Below are positions 8,827 to 20,860 of a stretch of 64,000 nucleotides of DNA, in pieces (position 1 is the stretch's first letter; each line of letters opens with the position of its first letter). The stretch is from Procambarus clarkii (lineage: Eukaryota > Arthropoda > Malacostraca > Decapoda > Cambaridae). The notes beneath the pieces are model-generated. The model had not been told where the DNA came from, did no database searches, and worked only from the letters and a program-made list of their open reading frames with translations. Made by a program: the position numbers and the translations under genes. The stretch is taken from contig NC_091156.1 in NCBI RefSeq assembly GCF_040958095.1, forward strand, positions 23,801,729 to 23,865,728, in the 5' to 3' direction.

Positions 8827-11550
8827 TCGGGGTGTGACTCGGTGAGGCTCGCTCTGTTTGCTCATGCCTGGTCCCATGATTTGTGGGCCTTTCGGGTCAT
8901 TTTGAGCAGCCTGCGGTGGCGTTGGAACCTCCTCTTTCGGGGGCTTTGGGGCTTGTGGGGCAGGCCTCTTCTCCTGCACTCTTTCGGGACATCTCGGAGT
9001 GGGTGTGCTTGGGCATGGTCGAAATGACAACATCCCTCAGGTGGGTTTCCCATCTGTTTCCAGTCCCCAAACGGGACTGTGCGGACATGCAGTTCATTCT
9101 GGACTTTTCCCTCTGAACCCCTAGTATTGCCCCTCCTTTCGGATGACTACTCTGTCCCAGGTCCAGCTTCTTTTCGCACCAGGTGCTTGGATGGTGTCCC
9201 TGTACCTCCGGGACACTTATTGGCACGTCCCAATTCATTTGGGGTTTAGGGACTGGCTTGGTTTTGTTGTGGGAAGTCAGGGTTACCGCTTTCATTGCCT
9301 TCCTTTCGACTTGAATCTGGCCCCTTGAATTTTCACACCCCTTTCCCGGGTCGTGGTAGTCTGTCTGCATCTCTTAGGGGTTTGGGTTCTCTCCTATCTC
9401 AACGACTGACTGGTCTGGGCTCCCAGCCAGTCCTCGTGTCTGCTCGTCAGGGATTTGGTTCTTTCCCAGCTCACCGGGTTTGAATTCCTGGTGAACTGGA
9501 GGAAGTCCCATCTATTACCCTTTCAGGTTTGGTCTTGGCTGGGTCTTGTGTAAGACTCTCGGACCGCTTTCTTGTCTCTCCCTCCGGAGTCTCTGCTTTG
9601 GCTGCAGTCCCGCCTTCGCCTATTTCTGGGGGCTCCCGTGTCACCCGGTGGTTGCTCGAGGGGTTGTGGGGGAGCCTGAACCTTGCTGTGATTATCTACC
9701 CACTGGCTAGGATTTGGCTTTGTCGGCTGTTCTGGTTCCTTAAGGGACTTCCCTTCCGCTTCTCTCGCGATCGCTGGGTTCGGCCTCTGGGTGCCTTGCT
9801 TTGGCTGCTGCATCACCGGCTTCCTCTATAAGAATTTTGAGGTTCAGTGCCATGGCACCTACCCAAGCCCTCGTTCGATGTATTCATGGACCCGTCATAT
9901 TTTGGCTGGTGATTTGTGACCAGTGCTCACAACGCCGGCCAGAGGCGGTGGGGTCCGGTCTTCCATCAGGCACACAGCATGGTGCGAGAGTTTGCGGCAA
10001 TGTGGATATCATTCACGGATAAACGATCCGGCTCCATTCAGACTGCTCCTCGGTGGTTTATTGCCTGAACCGAGGGGGTTTGATGCAATCTTTGGCTCTT
10101 TGGGGCTGGTTGCTTCAGGGGGGACTCATCTGCTGAGATCTCGGGGTTTGGCTCTCCTGGCCATTAACGGTTACCTGTACCTCTTCCCCATGGTTCAGAT
10201 GTTGTTCCAGGTCCTAGCTCGTTTGGAGACTTACCGGGGGAGAGTAGTTCTCTTGGCTTCTTGGTGCCAAGGAGCCAGTGCCTGAAACCCAGGCTGGGCC
10301 AGCCCAGCCTTGGTTTCGGGCGCTGCTTTCTTGGTGTCTGAACCTAGGAGTCTTCACACGGCTCCTCCTCTTTCAGCAGATCGGTCTAGTCTGTTACGTG
10401 CCTGGTTCGTTCTTCTCCTTGAGTCTTCACGCCTGATCTTTCTGACTAGTCTATCATCTCTTGTATGATGAGCTGGGGGTTTCATTGATGGTGTCCCACC
10501 TGCGTGCTTCCTCTCGGCAGCAGTCTGAAGTTTCCTGGTGGTCCTTGCATTTCTTCTTGTCCCTAGGGTTGTCTTGTCCTTTCTCTTGTGGTTGTTTCAG
10601 GACCATCATCTTATGCCGAATATTGTCGCCTCATATCGTATAGCACTGGTGGAGCCTCTGCAGCTTGCGCTCGACATTGATTTTACTTCAGCGCCGTTTT
10701 GTAAGCTGTCTCATGCATCGTTTCATCTCCGGCCTGCTCATGCGCCGTCTGAGCCATTCTGGTCTTTGGACCAGGTGCTTTCTTATTTCTCTTCCCCTCA
10801 GTTTGTAGTGGGGCCCCTTCGGTTCAAGATTGTTTCTCCAAAGCTCTTTTCCTGTTGGCATTGGCCTCTGGGGGTTGGGTTGGGGAGCTTCATACTCTTC
10901 TCCGGTACAGGAGTATCTGCTCCTTTGGTCCTGGTGATAGGTTTGTTCGGTTGCAGCTGTCTCCTTATTTTCTGGCGAAGAATGAAATTGCTGCTTTCTG
11001 GTGGGGTCCTTGGGTTGTTGATGCTCGATTGGTCAGGCTGGGGTTGCAACATGTGTTGTGTCCAGTTGCGGCTCTTTGCCGGTTTTTGTGCGCCACGGCC
11101 TCCATGACTGAGGACGCAATTTGGGTTGACCCAGTTTCCCTTGTTCCTTGTTGCTGGGTTCAGGTCTCCCAGGTCGTCTGCATGGTTATTCGGTCCAGCC
11201 AGCCTGTGGTCTATCCTCGTTCCCACGACATTCGTAAGTTTGCTGCACTGGCTGCTGTGTTCGGTGACATGTCTTGAACTGACACTCAGGCACGGGGTTT
11301 TTTGGAGGTCGAAGAGGGTCCTGGTCGCTCGCTACCTTGTCAGTGTTCTGGGGCCTGGTCAGGCCTGTGTTGCATTGGGTCAGCGGTTGCAGCCAGTTGT
11401 CTTGACTTCCCGTTGAGGTGTGAGTGCCGACCGCCTCCCGGGTAAGTTCCTCTTATTTTTGTCTTTTGGTAAATAGCTCCGGGGAGCTGAAGGGGCTCCC
11501 CCCAGAAAACCAGCATTGAATGTAATGAAACGCCATTTTCTGGGTGAGAT
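8827..11550 (+). mobile_element. DIRS copy B (fossil, lacks gag)
   Basis: Repeats the RT, RNase H and tyrosine recombinase order of copy A in the same orientation: RT about 9010-9560, RNase H about 9850-10400, recombinase about 10500-11420, terminal core from 11503. It starts in the short segment before RT with no gag region, directly against the truncated end of copy A. More decayed than copy A, with many breaks. Confidence 0.8.
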
Positions 11551-12085
11551 CCAGACTACCCAGCAACCCTCCCGCCTTCCCTCCGGTCGGAGGTTTTTCT
11601 TTTTCGCGGTTTTTAACATCCAGCCTTGGAACTGCAGGGTGGATAGCTGGCATAAGAGTCTGGCACTCCCCCCCCCCCTTTCCCTCTCCTAGGGAGGGTG
11701 GAGTTGCGCAGACAGCGGCACAGTGGAGTGGCAATGTCATGCTGGTTTGCTCGTTTTCATTTGGGACTTCTGTCCACTAGTTCGGCTTTCAGTAGCAATA
11801 TTTTAACCAGAATAGGGGTTTGTTTTGGGGCACTTCTGGGTGCCTGACCCAGTCGATGGCAGACATGGAATGCTTCCAACCACATGTTGGGTTTCAATGG
11901 GTCATTGCTCCTCGTGCCTCTCTGAGGGTGCTAGGTTCTGGCTCGTGGTCCCCGTTAGGCCTAAGAATTCCATTCACATGACTGATGCCAAAGGATAATA
12001 TATCGATATCAACCTGGATAGCTCTGGGGAGCCTCCGGGTCTCGCCCAGAAAATGACGTTTCATTACATTCAACGCTAGTTTTTT
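11503..12085. repeat. 0.58-kb unit bounded by inverted DIRS terminal cores
   Basis: The terminal core appears forward at 11503-11550 and in reverse complement at about 12035-12085. The roughly 480 bp between holds pyrimidine-rich DNA, a C run near 11668 and no gene. The same unit, in opposite orientation and similar length, lies at 54286-54862. It is either the full terminal region plus internal complementary region of the DIRS family or a separate fold-back derivative. Confidence 0.65.
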
Positions 12086-14285
12086 TGCCTGGTTCATGGA
12101 GAAGTCCTGCCTAGTTCCACACTAGGCTATGCCTAGGGTGTGGTGGTGGTACTCCTCTGTTGCTCCTGAGGCTTTACACCGGCTGCTTGCAGTTGGTTTC
12201 CCTGCATCGACAGAACTTACTGGCTTAGCTGGTCCCAGTGTCTGGGCTTCCTGTTTGGCTCATTTACCCTACAGGGAGTACCATGGCTCGGTTGTACCAT
12301 GGATACTTTTTCCGAGCCCACTCTCGCCTCGTGCAACTTTGAGGGTTGTTTGTCTCTCCTTCCTCAGGGAGATGATCATCTGTACTTCCTCCGCCATGCT
12401 GCCTGTTGGGTCGGGGACATCTACGACCCAGAGTCTTGCAGGACTTTCTTCCTGCTTGTGCTCCAATTTTCTCATCGCTAATCTGATATTCTCAGGGATC
12501 AGGCAGCTGCCACATTGCATGAGCGGTTCTCTCTATTGCAATGAGCCAGGTTGGTTGTTTATTTGGAATCCCCAGAGCTGCCCCGCTTGGGTTTCAGGGA
12601 CTCGGATTTAGGGGCACTGGTCACGTCAGCCTTTGTATCTGGTCGCTTTGGGTAGTTCTTCTGCTGAATTTTCGGGGATTATCTCTCCACGCCGTTCACA
12701 ATTCAGGGAGTGTCCAATACCCTGGCAGACAGCCTGTCTTGCTTCATTCCTCTTTTGATGAAATGCTGCTTCCTTCCTTTGGCTTTGCTGAATGTACGGC
12801 TGCACTGAGGTGGGCCTCTTTGCGTTGGCATGGTCTCGGCGTCTCCCATTGTATGCGGCGCCATTCCCTGACTGCGAGGCCCTCCGGGTAGATGCTTTTT
12901 GGCAGGACTGGTTGAGGTGGGGGTTCCTGTACAGCTTTTCCCCCAGTCCAGTCCAACTGTTGCTCCCGGTTCTGGCTCAGCTCGAATCTTATCAGGGTAG
13001 GGTACTCTTCCTGCCCCATGGTGGCCACCCCCAGCTTTGGATTCAGATGCTGCTTGCTCAGTATCCGAACACGGAGGTTTTTCCGCAGCTCCTCTTTTTT
13101 CAGCCAGTGAGGTACCTCGCTGGTTCGACTTACTTTCACGCAATACACGTCTGGTAGTTCTGACTCGTGTATATTGTCATTTGTATGATGATCAGGGGAC
13201 TTCTTTGATGGTGTCCCACCTGCGGTCGTCTTCTCAGCGACAGTACAAAGTTTCTTTGCAGGCTTTCCATCATTTTCTTTCTCTTCGTCGAGTTTAGTTG
13301 GTGTCAGACAGAGTTGTCTTGGCCTTTCTTCCTTAACTTTTCCATTCATTCATGACTTCCTGGATCAGCATTCAATGTAGAATACTGTCGCTTCTTATTG
13401 TGCAGCATTGGTGGAGCTGCTGCAGTTTGCGTCTGGGATGGACGTCACTTCTGCCCCATTCTGAAAGCTATCTTGTGCAATTTTTTCTCCTCCGGCCTGC
13501 TCATGGGCCACCTGAGCCTTCTTGGTCTCTGGAATGGATTCTTTCCTTTCTTTCTCTTCCCTTGACCTCTTTGGTTTGAGACTAAAGCTTTGTTTTTGTT
13601 GGCTTTGGCCTCTGGGGGTTGGGTTGGGGAAGCTTCATGCTCTTGTCCGATGCCGGGGGTTTTGTTTGTTTGGTTCTAGTGGTTATTTTGCTTGTTTGCA
13701 GCAGAGTCCTTCTTTTCTAGAGAAGAATGAGACTGTGGGCTTCCGAAGGGGTCTGTTGGTTGTGGATGCTTGATTAGCTAGGCCGGGGTGCATCACGTTC
13801 TGTGTCCGGTGGTGGCTTTACACTGCTAACTGCGGGCCACTGGTTCTGTGGCGGTGGATGCCCTCCAGTCCGCAGCTTTCATCATTCAAGAACTGAGGGG
13901 TGGGCAGCTGGGCTCACCCGAATTGGATCCCCCCTTCCTCCCACAGGGGAAAATGAGCTAACACAAATTGTTGTGTTAATGAGCGGGAGCTAGTTGAGTG
14001 AAGTGTTGCTTGTTTGTTTTCTTTATGGGGGAGTTCTTTTGCTCCTTTCAGACCGTAGGTCTCATTTTTCAACCAGACAGTGGTCTGTTTTGTTTTGCCT
14101 ACCTTTCTGGATGCCCTGGTTGAAAGCAAGTATGATATACTTCAAACATAGAGAGTTCATAGGCCATTACTCCCTGCGGTACTCTGAGGGCACCAGGTTC
14201 TAACGCTGGTCCCTGGTAGGCAACTAGAAGTCTGCGACTGATGACCCTAAATAGGATAGCACTATATTAGTGGGATAGCCACAAG
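12086..14285 (+). mobile_element. DIRS copy C (internally deleted fossil)
   Basis: The first 500 bp resemble the start of the DIRS gag region of copy D (12.35-12.55 kb against 15.37-15.57 kb share the CRHAACW.. Cys/His stretch). This passes straight into RNase H sequence (about 12600-13080) and then recombinase sequence (about 13180-13790). The RT is missing, so the copy has lost its middle. Heavily decayed. Confidence 0.7.
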
Positions 14286-17200
14286 GAGCCTTCGGGGCTC
14301 ACCCAGAAAATGATGTTTCATTGCATTCCACTCTGGTTTTTGTGGGGAGCCCCTACGGCTCCCTGGAGCTTATCTGGCCAATGTATGTTTTATTAGACCG
14401 GGACAACACCAGAACCTGGCCCCTTCAGAGAGGTTTCAGGAAGCAATGGCCCTGGAAAACCCCCTTGTGGTCAGGGGTTTTCATTATCTGCCATCGACCG
14501 GGTTTAGGCACCCAGAAAGGTAGGCATAACAAAATAAACCCCACGTGGTAAGAAACTAAAACAAAAACTAAAACAGAGAGATAGACACTCCCTACAATCC
14601 CAAGGAAACAAGCAAATAAGCAAACATCACACTTTATTGCCGCACCGCCTTCCCATCCAAAAAGGGGAAGGGAAGGGGGGGCCCCAAACCTCAAATCGCT
14701 GGCTGCCAAGCACCAGTTCGTAAGCTAATGTCAACTGGGACAGACGCTTCTCTGGCCTCAAATTCCTGTGCTGTGTTTGCCTGTGTGGCGTTCTCTGCTG
14801 TCTTGTCGTGGTGTGTTGTGGCCAGGAATATCTCATCAGTGCCGGGGCTGCATGCGCTTAGGGATTTCCTTCCCTAGGCAGCCTTGCCTAGGGAAGGAAG
14901 CATTTGCCTTGGGGTCAGCTGGGGCTTGGGGCACTTGCTTGGCCTTGGGTAGAGAGTGGTGTTGTGCTGGTTAGGGCATCAAGGTGTTGCACGACCTGCC
15001 ACCTACGCGGCGACTGGTTCCTGTTGCCTCTAGGGACGGTATACTTTTGCAGGGTTTTTCTTTTGTTTTTGTTTGCCTGGTGGGGTCTATCACGTGGGAC
15101 TATAGTTGCCCTAATATTGTTTTGGTGGCCCTCTGCTAGGTTCCCCGTACTTGTACACACCACAAGGGTTTCAGTGTTGTCCTCTACCCCTTGTTAGTTT
15201 TTTTTTTAACCGGTTAGCAGCACCTAGCTTGGGCTTCCCGTAGTTGTTATCCTAGGGGCCCTAGAAACCCCTGTCGGGGCTCGGTGGACCCATGGATGTG
15301 TCTCCTGAGTTCCATGTGATGCATGCACAAGGCTGATGTGCCTTGTGCTATTTTGAAGATTACTGTGTGCCCTTGTCTCAGGGTGACAGTCACCTATTTT
15401 GCCTCCGTCATGCTGCCTGTTGGGTCAACGACACCTTTGACCTCGAGTCCTGCTAGTCGTGTTCTCTGCTCGTGTTCCAGTTTTATTCTGACGACGTTGC
15501 TGTTAGGATACAGGCAGCATCCGTGTTGTATGTTAGGTTTAGGTTACTGCAACACCCCGTTTTGGTTTTAGGGACCCGAACCTGGGGGCATTAGTCGCTT
15601 CGACTTTGGCTCCTTCCACGCTCCCTGGTCCTTCCCCTGTGTTTCATCCTGCACCTTCCCCCCTGTGTCTGGCTCCCAAACGTCTGAGGGTTTCGGTTTC
15701 GGCACAGGGTTTAGTTGGTAATGAGACTTGGGCGACTTCGAGGGCTGCCTCATTCGGGTCGCAAACGGAGGCATTTGAGTCGGTTTCTTCTGCCGAGGTT
15801 TTTGGGTCCAACCAGCAGACCCCCTTCTTTTCTGCCTTTTCCCAGGACTCTGCCTTTTCTTCCGAGGTAAAGGGTTTGGAGGACGGCTCTGCCCCGGGTC
15901 CTGACATGAGGGATCTTGGGACTGGTGGAGGAGTCGACCTGAGGGCCTTGGGCCCCTTTTGACCCCGTTTGGGTGCTTTTGTTTTCCTTGTGGGGCTTAT
16001 TGTTGCAGGGGGAGGGGGTTTTCTTACCCCACGTCCCTGTATGAGTATGATTTGGGTTCGGCTCCTCCCCGGGTTTGGTTCCTGGCTCCTTTGGGTACGT
16101 CGGCTCCATCTTTCCAGAGGTTTTCTACTTCCCGTATCTCCTCAAAGGAGGCTTGGGAGGCTCTTGCTGCATACCTTTTACGAGACCCGGTTTATGCCTC
16201 TGTGATGGATCCGTCCTCTTTCGAGTTCGGGTCTTCTTCCCGCTTTTGGGTGCGTTTGGAGGTTCCATAGTCTGCCTGGCTGGCAGATTGCCCATTCTTT
16301 TCGTTGCGAGCGTGGCATGGGTTCTGTCAGACCTGTACGCTTGATTGGCGTGAAACTTCTACGGTTCTGCAGGTTTACTGGGGGGGGGGGCAAGTTTGAG
16401 CACCTTAATGCGTGCTTGTTCGCCCCCGTGCTTTCTCGGGAGGTTGGCCTTTTCCAGCTTCACGTGCAGGTTCCTCTTCTTTCGGCATTGTTGGTTGCGG
16501 AGGATTTGTGCGCCAGTGGGTATTTAGCTTTGGTCTTACGTTTTTTTTTCCCTTCTCGAGCTGTCTTCTTCCTGGCTTGAGGAGGATGTGGAAGCATTGA
16601 GTAATGGGTCTTCATCTGGGGTGCTGACTTCGGTAACTAGGGCGTTGGCTGCACTGTTGAAGCTCTTTGCGCCCATCCTGAAGGAGGCGGTGTCTCTGGT
16701 GTCTCGCCTCGCGTGCTGTCAGGCTGTGCTTGCCCTCTCTTTGGAATCCGCTTGGGCCCTGGCTCTTAGGTTTTCTTCTGCATTTTGTCCGTTGCTGTTT
16801 GCAGAGGCTGCAGTCTCTCAGTTTCTGCAAGCGGCTTCGTCTAGTTGTCGTCCTATGTCGGACTTGTTGGTTCTCCGCCCATCCTATGTCGGGGCGGTCG
16901 TTTTTGGTCATCTCAGAGGAGTCGTGCCAGGGTTCAGGGTTCCGCTGGTCGAGGTGGGCCATTGGTGCCAGTTTCTGAGCCGACATTGCCTTCAGTGCCG
17001 GCGTCGTCTGGTCGGAGCGGTGATCGCCCTGTTCGACATTTGGTTTCTCGTAAGGGGCGTTAGCTCTTTTGCGGTTCGCCCTATTAACGGGGTGATGGGG
17101 GGAGGCTTGCTCTGTTTGCCCACGCTTGGTCCCCCGATTTGTGGGCCTTTTCGGTAGTGTCATCTGGCCTGCGGTGGCGTTGGGGGGGGTTCGAGGTTAA

Positions 17201-18921
17201 CGGGGCAGGCTGCTTCTCCTGCACTTCGTCAAGTCATCTTGGAGGGAAGCGTTTGGACGTGCACGAAATGACCCCATCCCTCCGGTGGGTTTCCCGCCTG
17301 TTTCCAGTGCCGAAACGGGACTGTGCGGATCTGAGGTTCATTCTGGACTTGTCCCGTCTGAAACCCTGGATTCCTTGCCCCTCCTTTCGGATGGTGTCCC
17401 TGGACCTCATGGTCGCTTATTGGCGCGTTTCTATTCATCCGGGGTTCAGGGACTGATTAGGTTTCATGGTGGGGTATCAGGCTTACCGCTTTCGTTGCCT
17501 CCCTTTTGTCTTGAATTTGACACCTCGTGTTTTCACGTGTCTGACCCGCGTTGTGGTGACCCATCTGCATCTGCTAGGGATTCAGGTTTTGGCTTACTTC
17601 GACGACTGGCTGGTGTAGGCTCCCAGTCGTTCAGCTTGTCTGTTCGCCACGGATATGGTTCTTTCCCTGCTCGCTAGGTTCAGGTTCCTGGTGAACTGGA
17701 GGAAGTCCCATCTGGTTCTATCCCAGGATCGGACCTGGCTGGGCTTTGTTTGGGATCCTCGGACCGCTTCCTCGTCTCTTCCTCCTGAGGCATTGCTGCG
17801 GCTGTGGTCTCGCCGTCGGCTGTTTCTGAGGGGGGTCCCGGGTCACTCAGCGGTTGCTTGAGCGGTTGTGCGGGAGTCTGAACTTCACCATGCTGGTCTA
17901 CCCACCAGATTTGGTTTGGCTTCGGCGTCTGTTTTGGTTCCTCCGGGGACGCCTCTTCCGCCTCTCTCAAGATTGTTGCGTTCGTCCTCCAGGGGGCATT
18001 GTGTTGGTTGCTGCGTCGCTGGGGTTTTCGGGGTTCGGTGCCATGGTGCCTTCCTGAGCCTTCGCTCCATGTGTTCACGGACGCGTCGTCTCTCGGCTGG
18101 GGCTTTGTGACCAGTGCTCACCAGGCCGGCCAGGGATGGTGGGTTCCGTTGGGCTCACAGCACGATTCAGGAATTCGCGGCAGTCTGGTTCGTGCTTCGG
18201 AGGGTTCGGATTGCTCGAAGATCAACCATCCGGCTCCAGTCGGACTGTTCTCTGGTAGTTCATTGCCTGAACTGCAGGGTTTCTCTTTGGTCCTTGCCTC
18301 TTTGGGGTTGGTCCCGCGCTCTCTGGCTGGTTCAGGTTGGCTCTCCGCGCGGTTCATATCTGAGGAGTGTCCAACATCCTGGTGGACGGCCTGTCTTCTC
18401 AGTTTGTGACATTCTTCCCCGACTGCGAGGCGTTCACGGTGGATGCCTTTCGGCAGGACTGGTCAAGATGGGGTTACCTGTACCTCCTTCCCCCGGTTCA
18501 GCTGTTGCTTCGGGTTCCGGTGCGGTTGGAGTCCTCCCCAGGGAGAGTAGTCCATGTGACCCCTTAGTGGCCAGCCCAGCCGTGGTTTCCGGCGCTGTTT
18601 GCTCGGTGTCCGAACCCTGGGCGTTTCCCACGGCTCCGCCTTTTTCAGGAGGTCGGACCAGTCCGGTATGGGACTGGTTCAACCTTCTCTGCTCTTCGCG
18701 TCTGGCTTTTTTGATGTGGATTTATCATCATTTCTATGGTGATTAGGTGGCTTCTTTGATGATCTCCCACCTGAGAGCTTCGTCTCGGCGACAGTTTCCT
18801 GGCATTCTTTTTGCCATTTTCTGCCTCTTCGTAAGTTGTCTTCTCTTTCGGATCGGGTTGTCTTGTCCTCTCTTTCTTGGCTTTTTCATCACCGTCATTT
18901 GATGCCTAATACTGTCGCCTC
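14286..18921 (+). mobile_element. DIRS copy D (longest copy, 3' end missing)
   Basis: Begins with the left terminal inverted repeat (14286-14340, inverted relative to 11503-11550). It continues through about 900 bp of leader, a gag region (about 15280-17000), RT (about 17140-17860), RNase H (about 17990-18600) and the start of the tyrosine recombinase (about 18760-18921), where homology to copies A and B stops. It is the only copy here with a long gag region, so it shows the family's gene order best. Broken in many places. Confidence 0.8.
15280..17000 (+). pseudogene. Gag region of DIRS D
   Basis: Ser/Pro/Phe-rich coding DNA upstream of RT, with a Cys/His stretch near its start (about 15400-15500) like that of copy C. 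Gag of DIRS elements is poorly conserved and I assign it by position and by similarity between copies C and D. Confidence 0.5.
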
Positions 18922-19225
18922 GTGTCTCCTCCTCAGAGAGTCGTTTTCCATGACCGTGGGTCACCGTGGAGTGGGAGTTCGTTGATGATGCGTTAGACAT
19001 GGTTGCTGCTTGGGAACTGGGGCTCCCCACAGTTGCGGGGCATGCTGGGAATTTTTTTCAAGATGGTGGACGATCACTGGGGCCCCCCCAGGCATCCATT
19101 TCGTACCCGCGTCACCGCACGCCACTTTCAAATGGAAAGTGAAAAATACAAATGCTGTACCCGGAGGTGCGTAGGGCACCCCAGGCGTGGGCCTGCAGGC
19201 GCATTGTGCAGTTAAAGGGTTAAGG
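18922..19225. repeat. Dispersed repeat following DIRS D, ends near GTTAAAGGGTTAA
   Basis: Unrelated to DIRS. Carries GGGCATGCTGGGAATTTTT and ends with a GGCCTGCAGGCGCATTG...TTAAAGGGTTAA motif that I associate with a common decapod repeat. No coding sequence seen. Family not certain. Confidence 0.35.
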
Positions 19226-19447
19226 ACTTTTGTACACATCTCTTTCCATAATTTTTTAAATTCCTTACTTTATCCTAATACCACAAATTAATCTGTGACT
19301 ATCTATTCCATCATCAATAATTTTAATTTGCACAACTAGTGTCTCATCTATCCACAGGGTTGGGCACTACCAGTGTCTCATCCATCCACAGGGTTGGGTA
19401 CAACTACTGTTTTATGCTGCCCTTCTGCATCCTCTCTTCTATCTAAA
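19226..19447. other. AT-rich spacer with a short tandem duplication
   Basis: No gene. A unit of about 35 bp containing GTGTCTCATC(T/C)ATCCACAGGG occurs twice in tandem at about 19338-19400. Confidence 0.5.
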
Positions 19448-19985
19448 TTTTGCGTCAGTCTGCGTCTCTTATGTCTTCGGGTTCTGGTCTATCTTGACGA
19501 CTGGCTGTTCTGGGCTCGCAGCAAGTCCAAGTGTCTGCTCGCCAGGGTTCTGGTTCTTTCCCAGCTCGCCAGGTTCGGGTTTCTGGTGAACTGGCGGAAG
19601 TCCCATCTGGTTCCCTCTCAGGTTTGGACTTGGCTGGGTCTTGTGTTTGACTCTCGGACCGGTTCTTTGTCTCTCCTTCTAGAGTCTTTGCTTCGGCTGC
19701 ACTTGCACCTTCACTTGTTTCTAGTGGGCTCCCGGGTCACTCAGGGGTTGCTTAAAGGTTTGTGCAGGAGCCTGAACTTTTCCATGATGGTTTTCCTGCC
19801 GGGTCAGGTTTGGCTTCATCGGCTGTTCTGGTTCCTTCGGGGACTTCCCTTCTGTCTCTCGCGACTAGCGGTCGCGAGAGACGGAAGAGCGACCCGAACC
19901 AGACTGCCGCGAATTCCTGAACCGTGCTGTGAGACCGAGAGACGCAAAGCCCCCGGAGAGGCCTCTTGGGCAACCCATCCTCCGA
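19448..19985 (+). mobile_element. DIRS fragment E with a fold-back end
   Basis: 19448-19860 matches the RT thumb/RNase H region of the other copies on the + strand (YLDDW box near 19495). From about 19876 the sequence is reverse-complemented DIRS RNase H DNA. At the switch CTCTCGCGACTAGCGGTCGCGAGAG forms a palindrome. Broken fragment. Confidence 0.7.
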
Positions 19986-20425
19986 ATAGACATTACGTTT
20001 TAATACTAAGTGTAATAAGTACATTTACAAACTTACGTATTTAGTACATAAATGCACTTACCGGGCTGTTCCAGTTACCGGCTGGCCTCCCTAGAATATT
20101 CTCCCCGAAAGGAGGAATACGTTTTCTTTAATGTAACGGGTGTGCTGTTTTCTTTTCATAATTTTTGCGGATACTCAGTCAATTTTGGTTATACTTGTAT
20201 ACTCGGCCCAAATTTGGCTTTATAATTTAAGGTATCATGAAAATTGGCCGCTTTTCAGGCAATTAAGCATAGCAGGAGCACAGTCACTGACATTCAAAGG
20301 AAAGAAGGAATGAGATAACTATTTAAATTACGATTTAAATCCTTCTAATTTTTGCTCGTTCGTCAATGAGAACTGATGCCAACGCACTGGCCAATAAACT
20401 GAATAATACTGGCCACTAAACAATA
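19986..20425. other. No gene seen
   Basis: AT-rich DNA with no supported coding region, RNA gene or recognised repeat. The last 11 bp are the left TSD of the SINE at 20426. Confidence 0.5.
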
Positions 20426-20592
20426 GATTGATTGATTGGTGATTGATGAAGATTAAGCCACCCAAAAGGTGGCACAGCCATGAATAGTCCGTAAGTGGAT
20501 GCCCTCTCTGAGCCATTACCAGTATCAATAGATGATACTGGAGATCTGTGGAGGTGCGATCGCACCCTGCCTGACGGGAGATGTCTCCCGTG
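20426..20592 (-). mobile_element. SINE-like retroposon with 11-bp TSD
   Basis: A 167-bp element flanked by ACTAAACAATA on both sides (20415-20425 and 20593-20603). The left end is an (ATTG)n run, so the element lies on the minus strand with an (AATC)n tail. No clear tRNA A and B boxes. The TSD and tail make retroposition by a LINE machinery the best reading. Confidence 0.7.
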
Positions 20593-20603
20593 ACTAAACA
20601 ATA

Positions 20604-20826
20604 AACTGAACCTATCATAAAGAAGAACGACGACCATTGACCGTCTAGTGCTCCAACAGAGTGTACCTGTAATTAACAATGCTCAAGTCCTGACCAACAG
20701 TCAAATATTAATCCATCAGCCACGAAGCAGAGCGTCTCCCAACATCAACTCTAGTGCAGGGTCCTGTTGAAAAACAAATTCCGATTTTACATAGGTTTAC
20801 CGTGACAGACACTAACAATAGTAGCC
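20604..20826. other. No gene seen
   Basis: Contains no supported feature. It lies upstream of a possible first exon of the KDZ gene, so it could hold that gene's promoter, but I see no TATA box or initiator that I would call. Confidence 0.4.
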
Positions 20827-20860
20827 ATGAAGAGGAAAGGAAATCGGCAGATTGTCGAAG
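20827..20860 (+). CDS. Possible first exon of the KDZ transposase-like gene
   Basis: ATG in GTAGCCATGA followed by 11 codons (MKRKGNRQIVE), a basic start like those of KDZ proteins. It ends in phase 1 at a weak donor G|GTTTGC, and the first solid exon (25558) begins by completing a phase-1 codon. With it the total coding length is 2829 nt, exactly 943 codons including stop. The 4.7-kb intron would hold two LINE pieces and a SINE. The weak donor and short length keep this tentative. Confidence 0.35.

Noticed and set aside
12703-13349. Minus-strand frames over DIRS C and similar Arg/Pro/Gln-rich frames elsewhere in the DIRS blocks
   Set aside because: Antisense shadows of GC-rich DIRS coding DNA; the sense strand carries the RT, RNase H and recombinase motifs.
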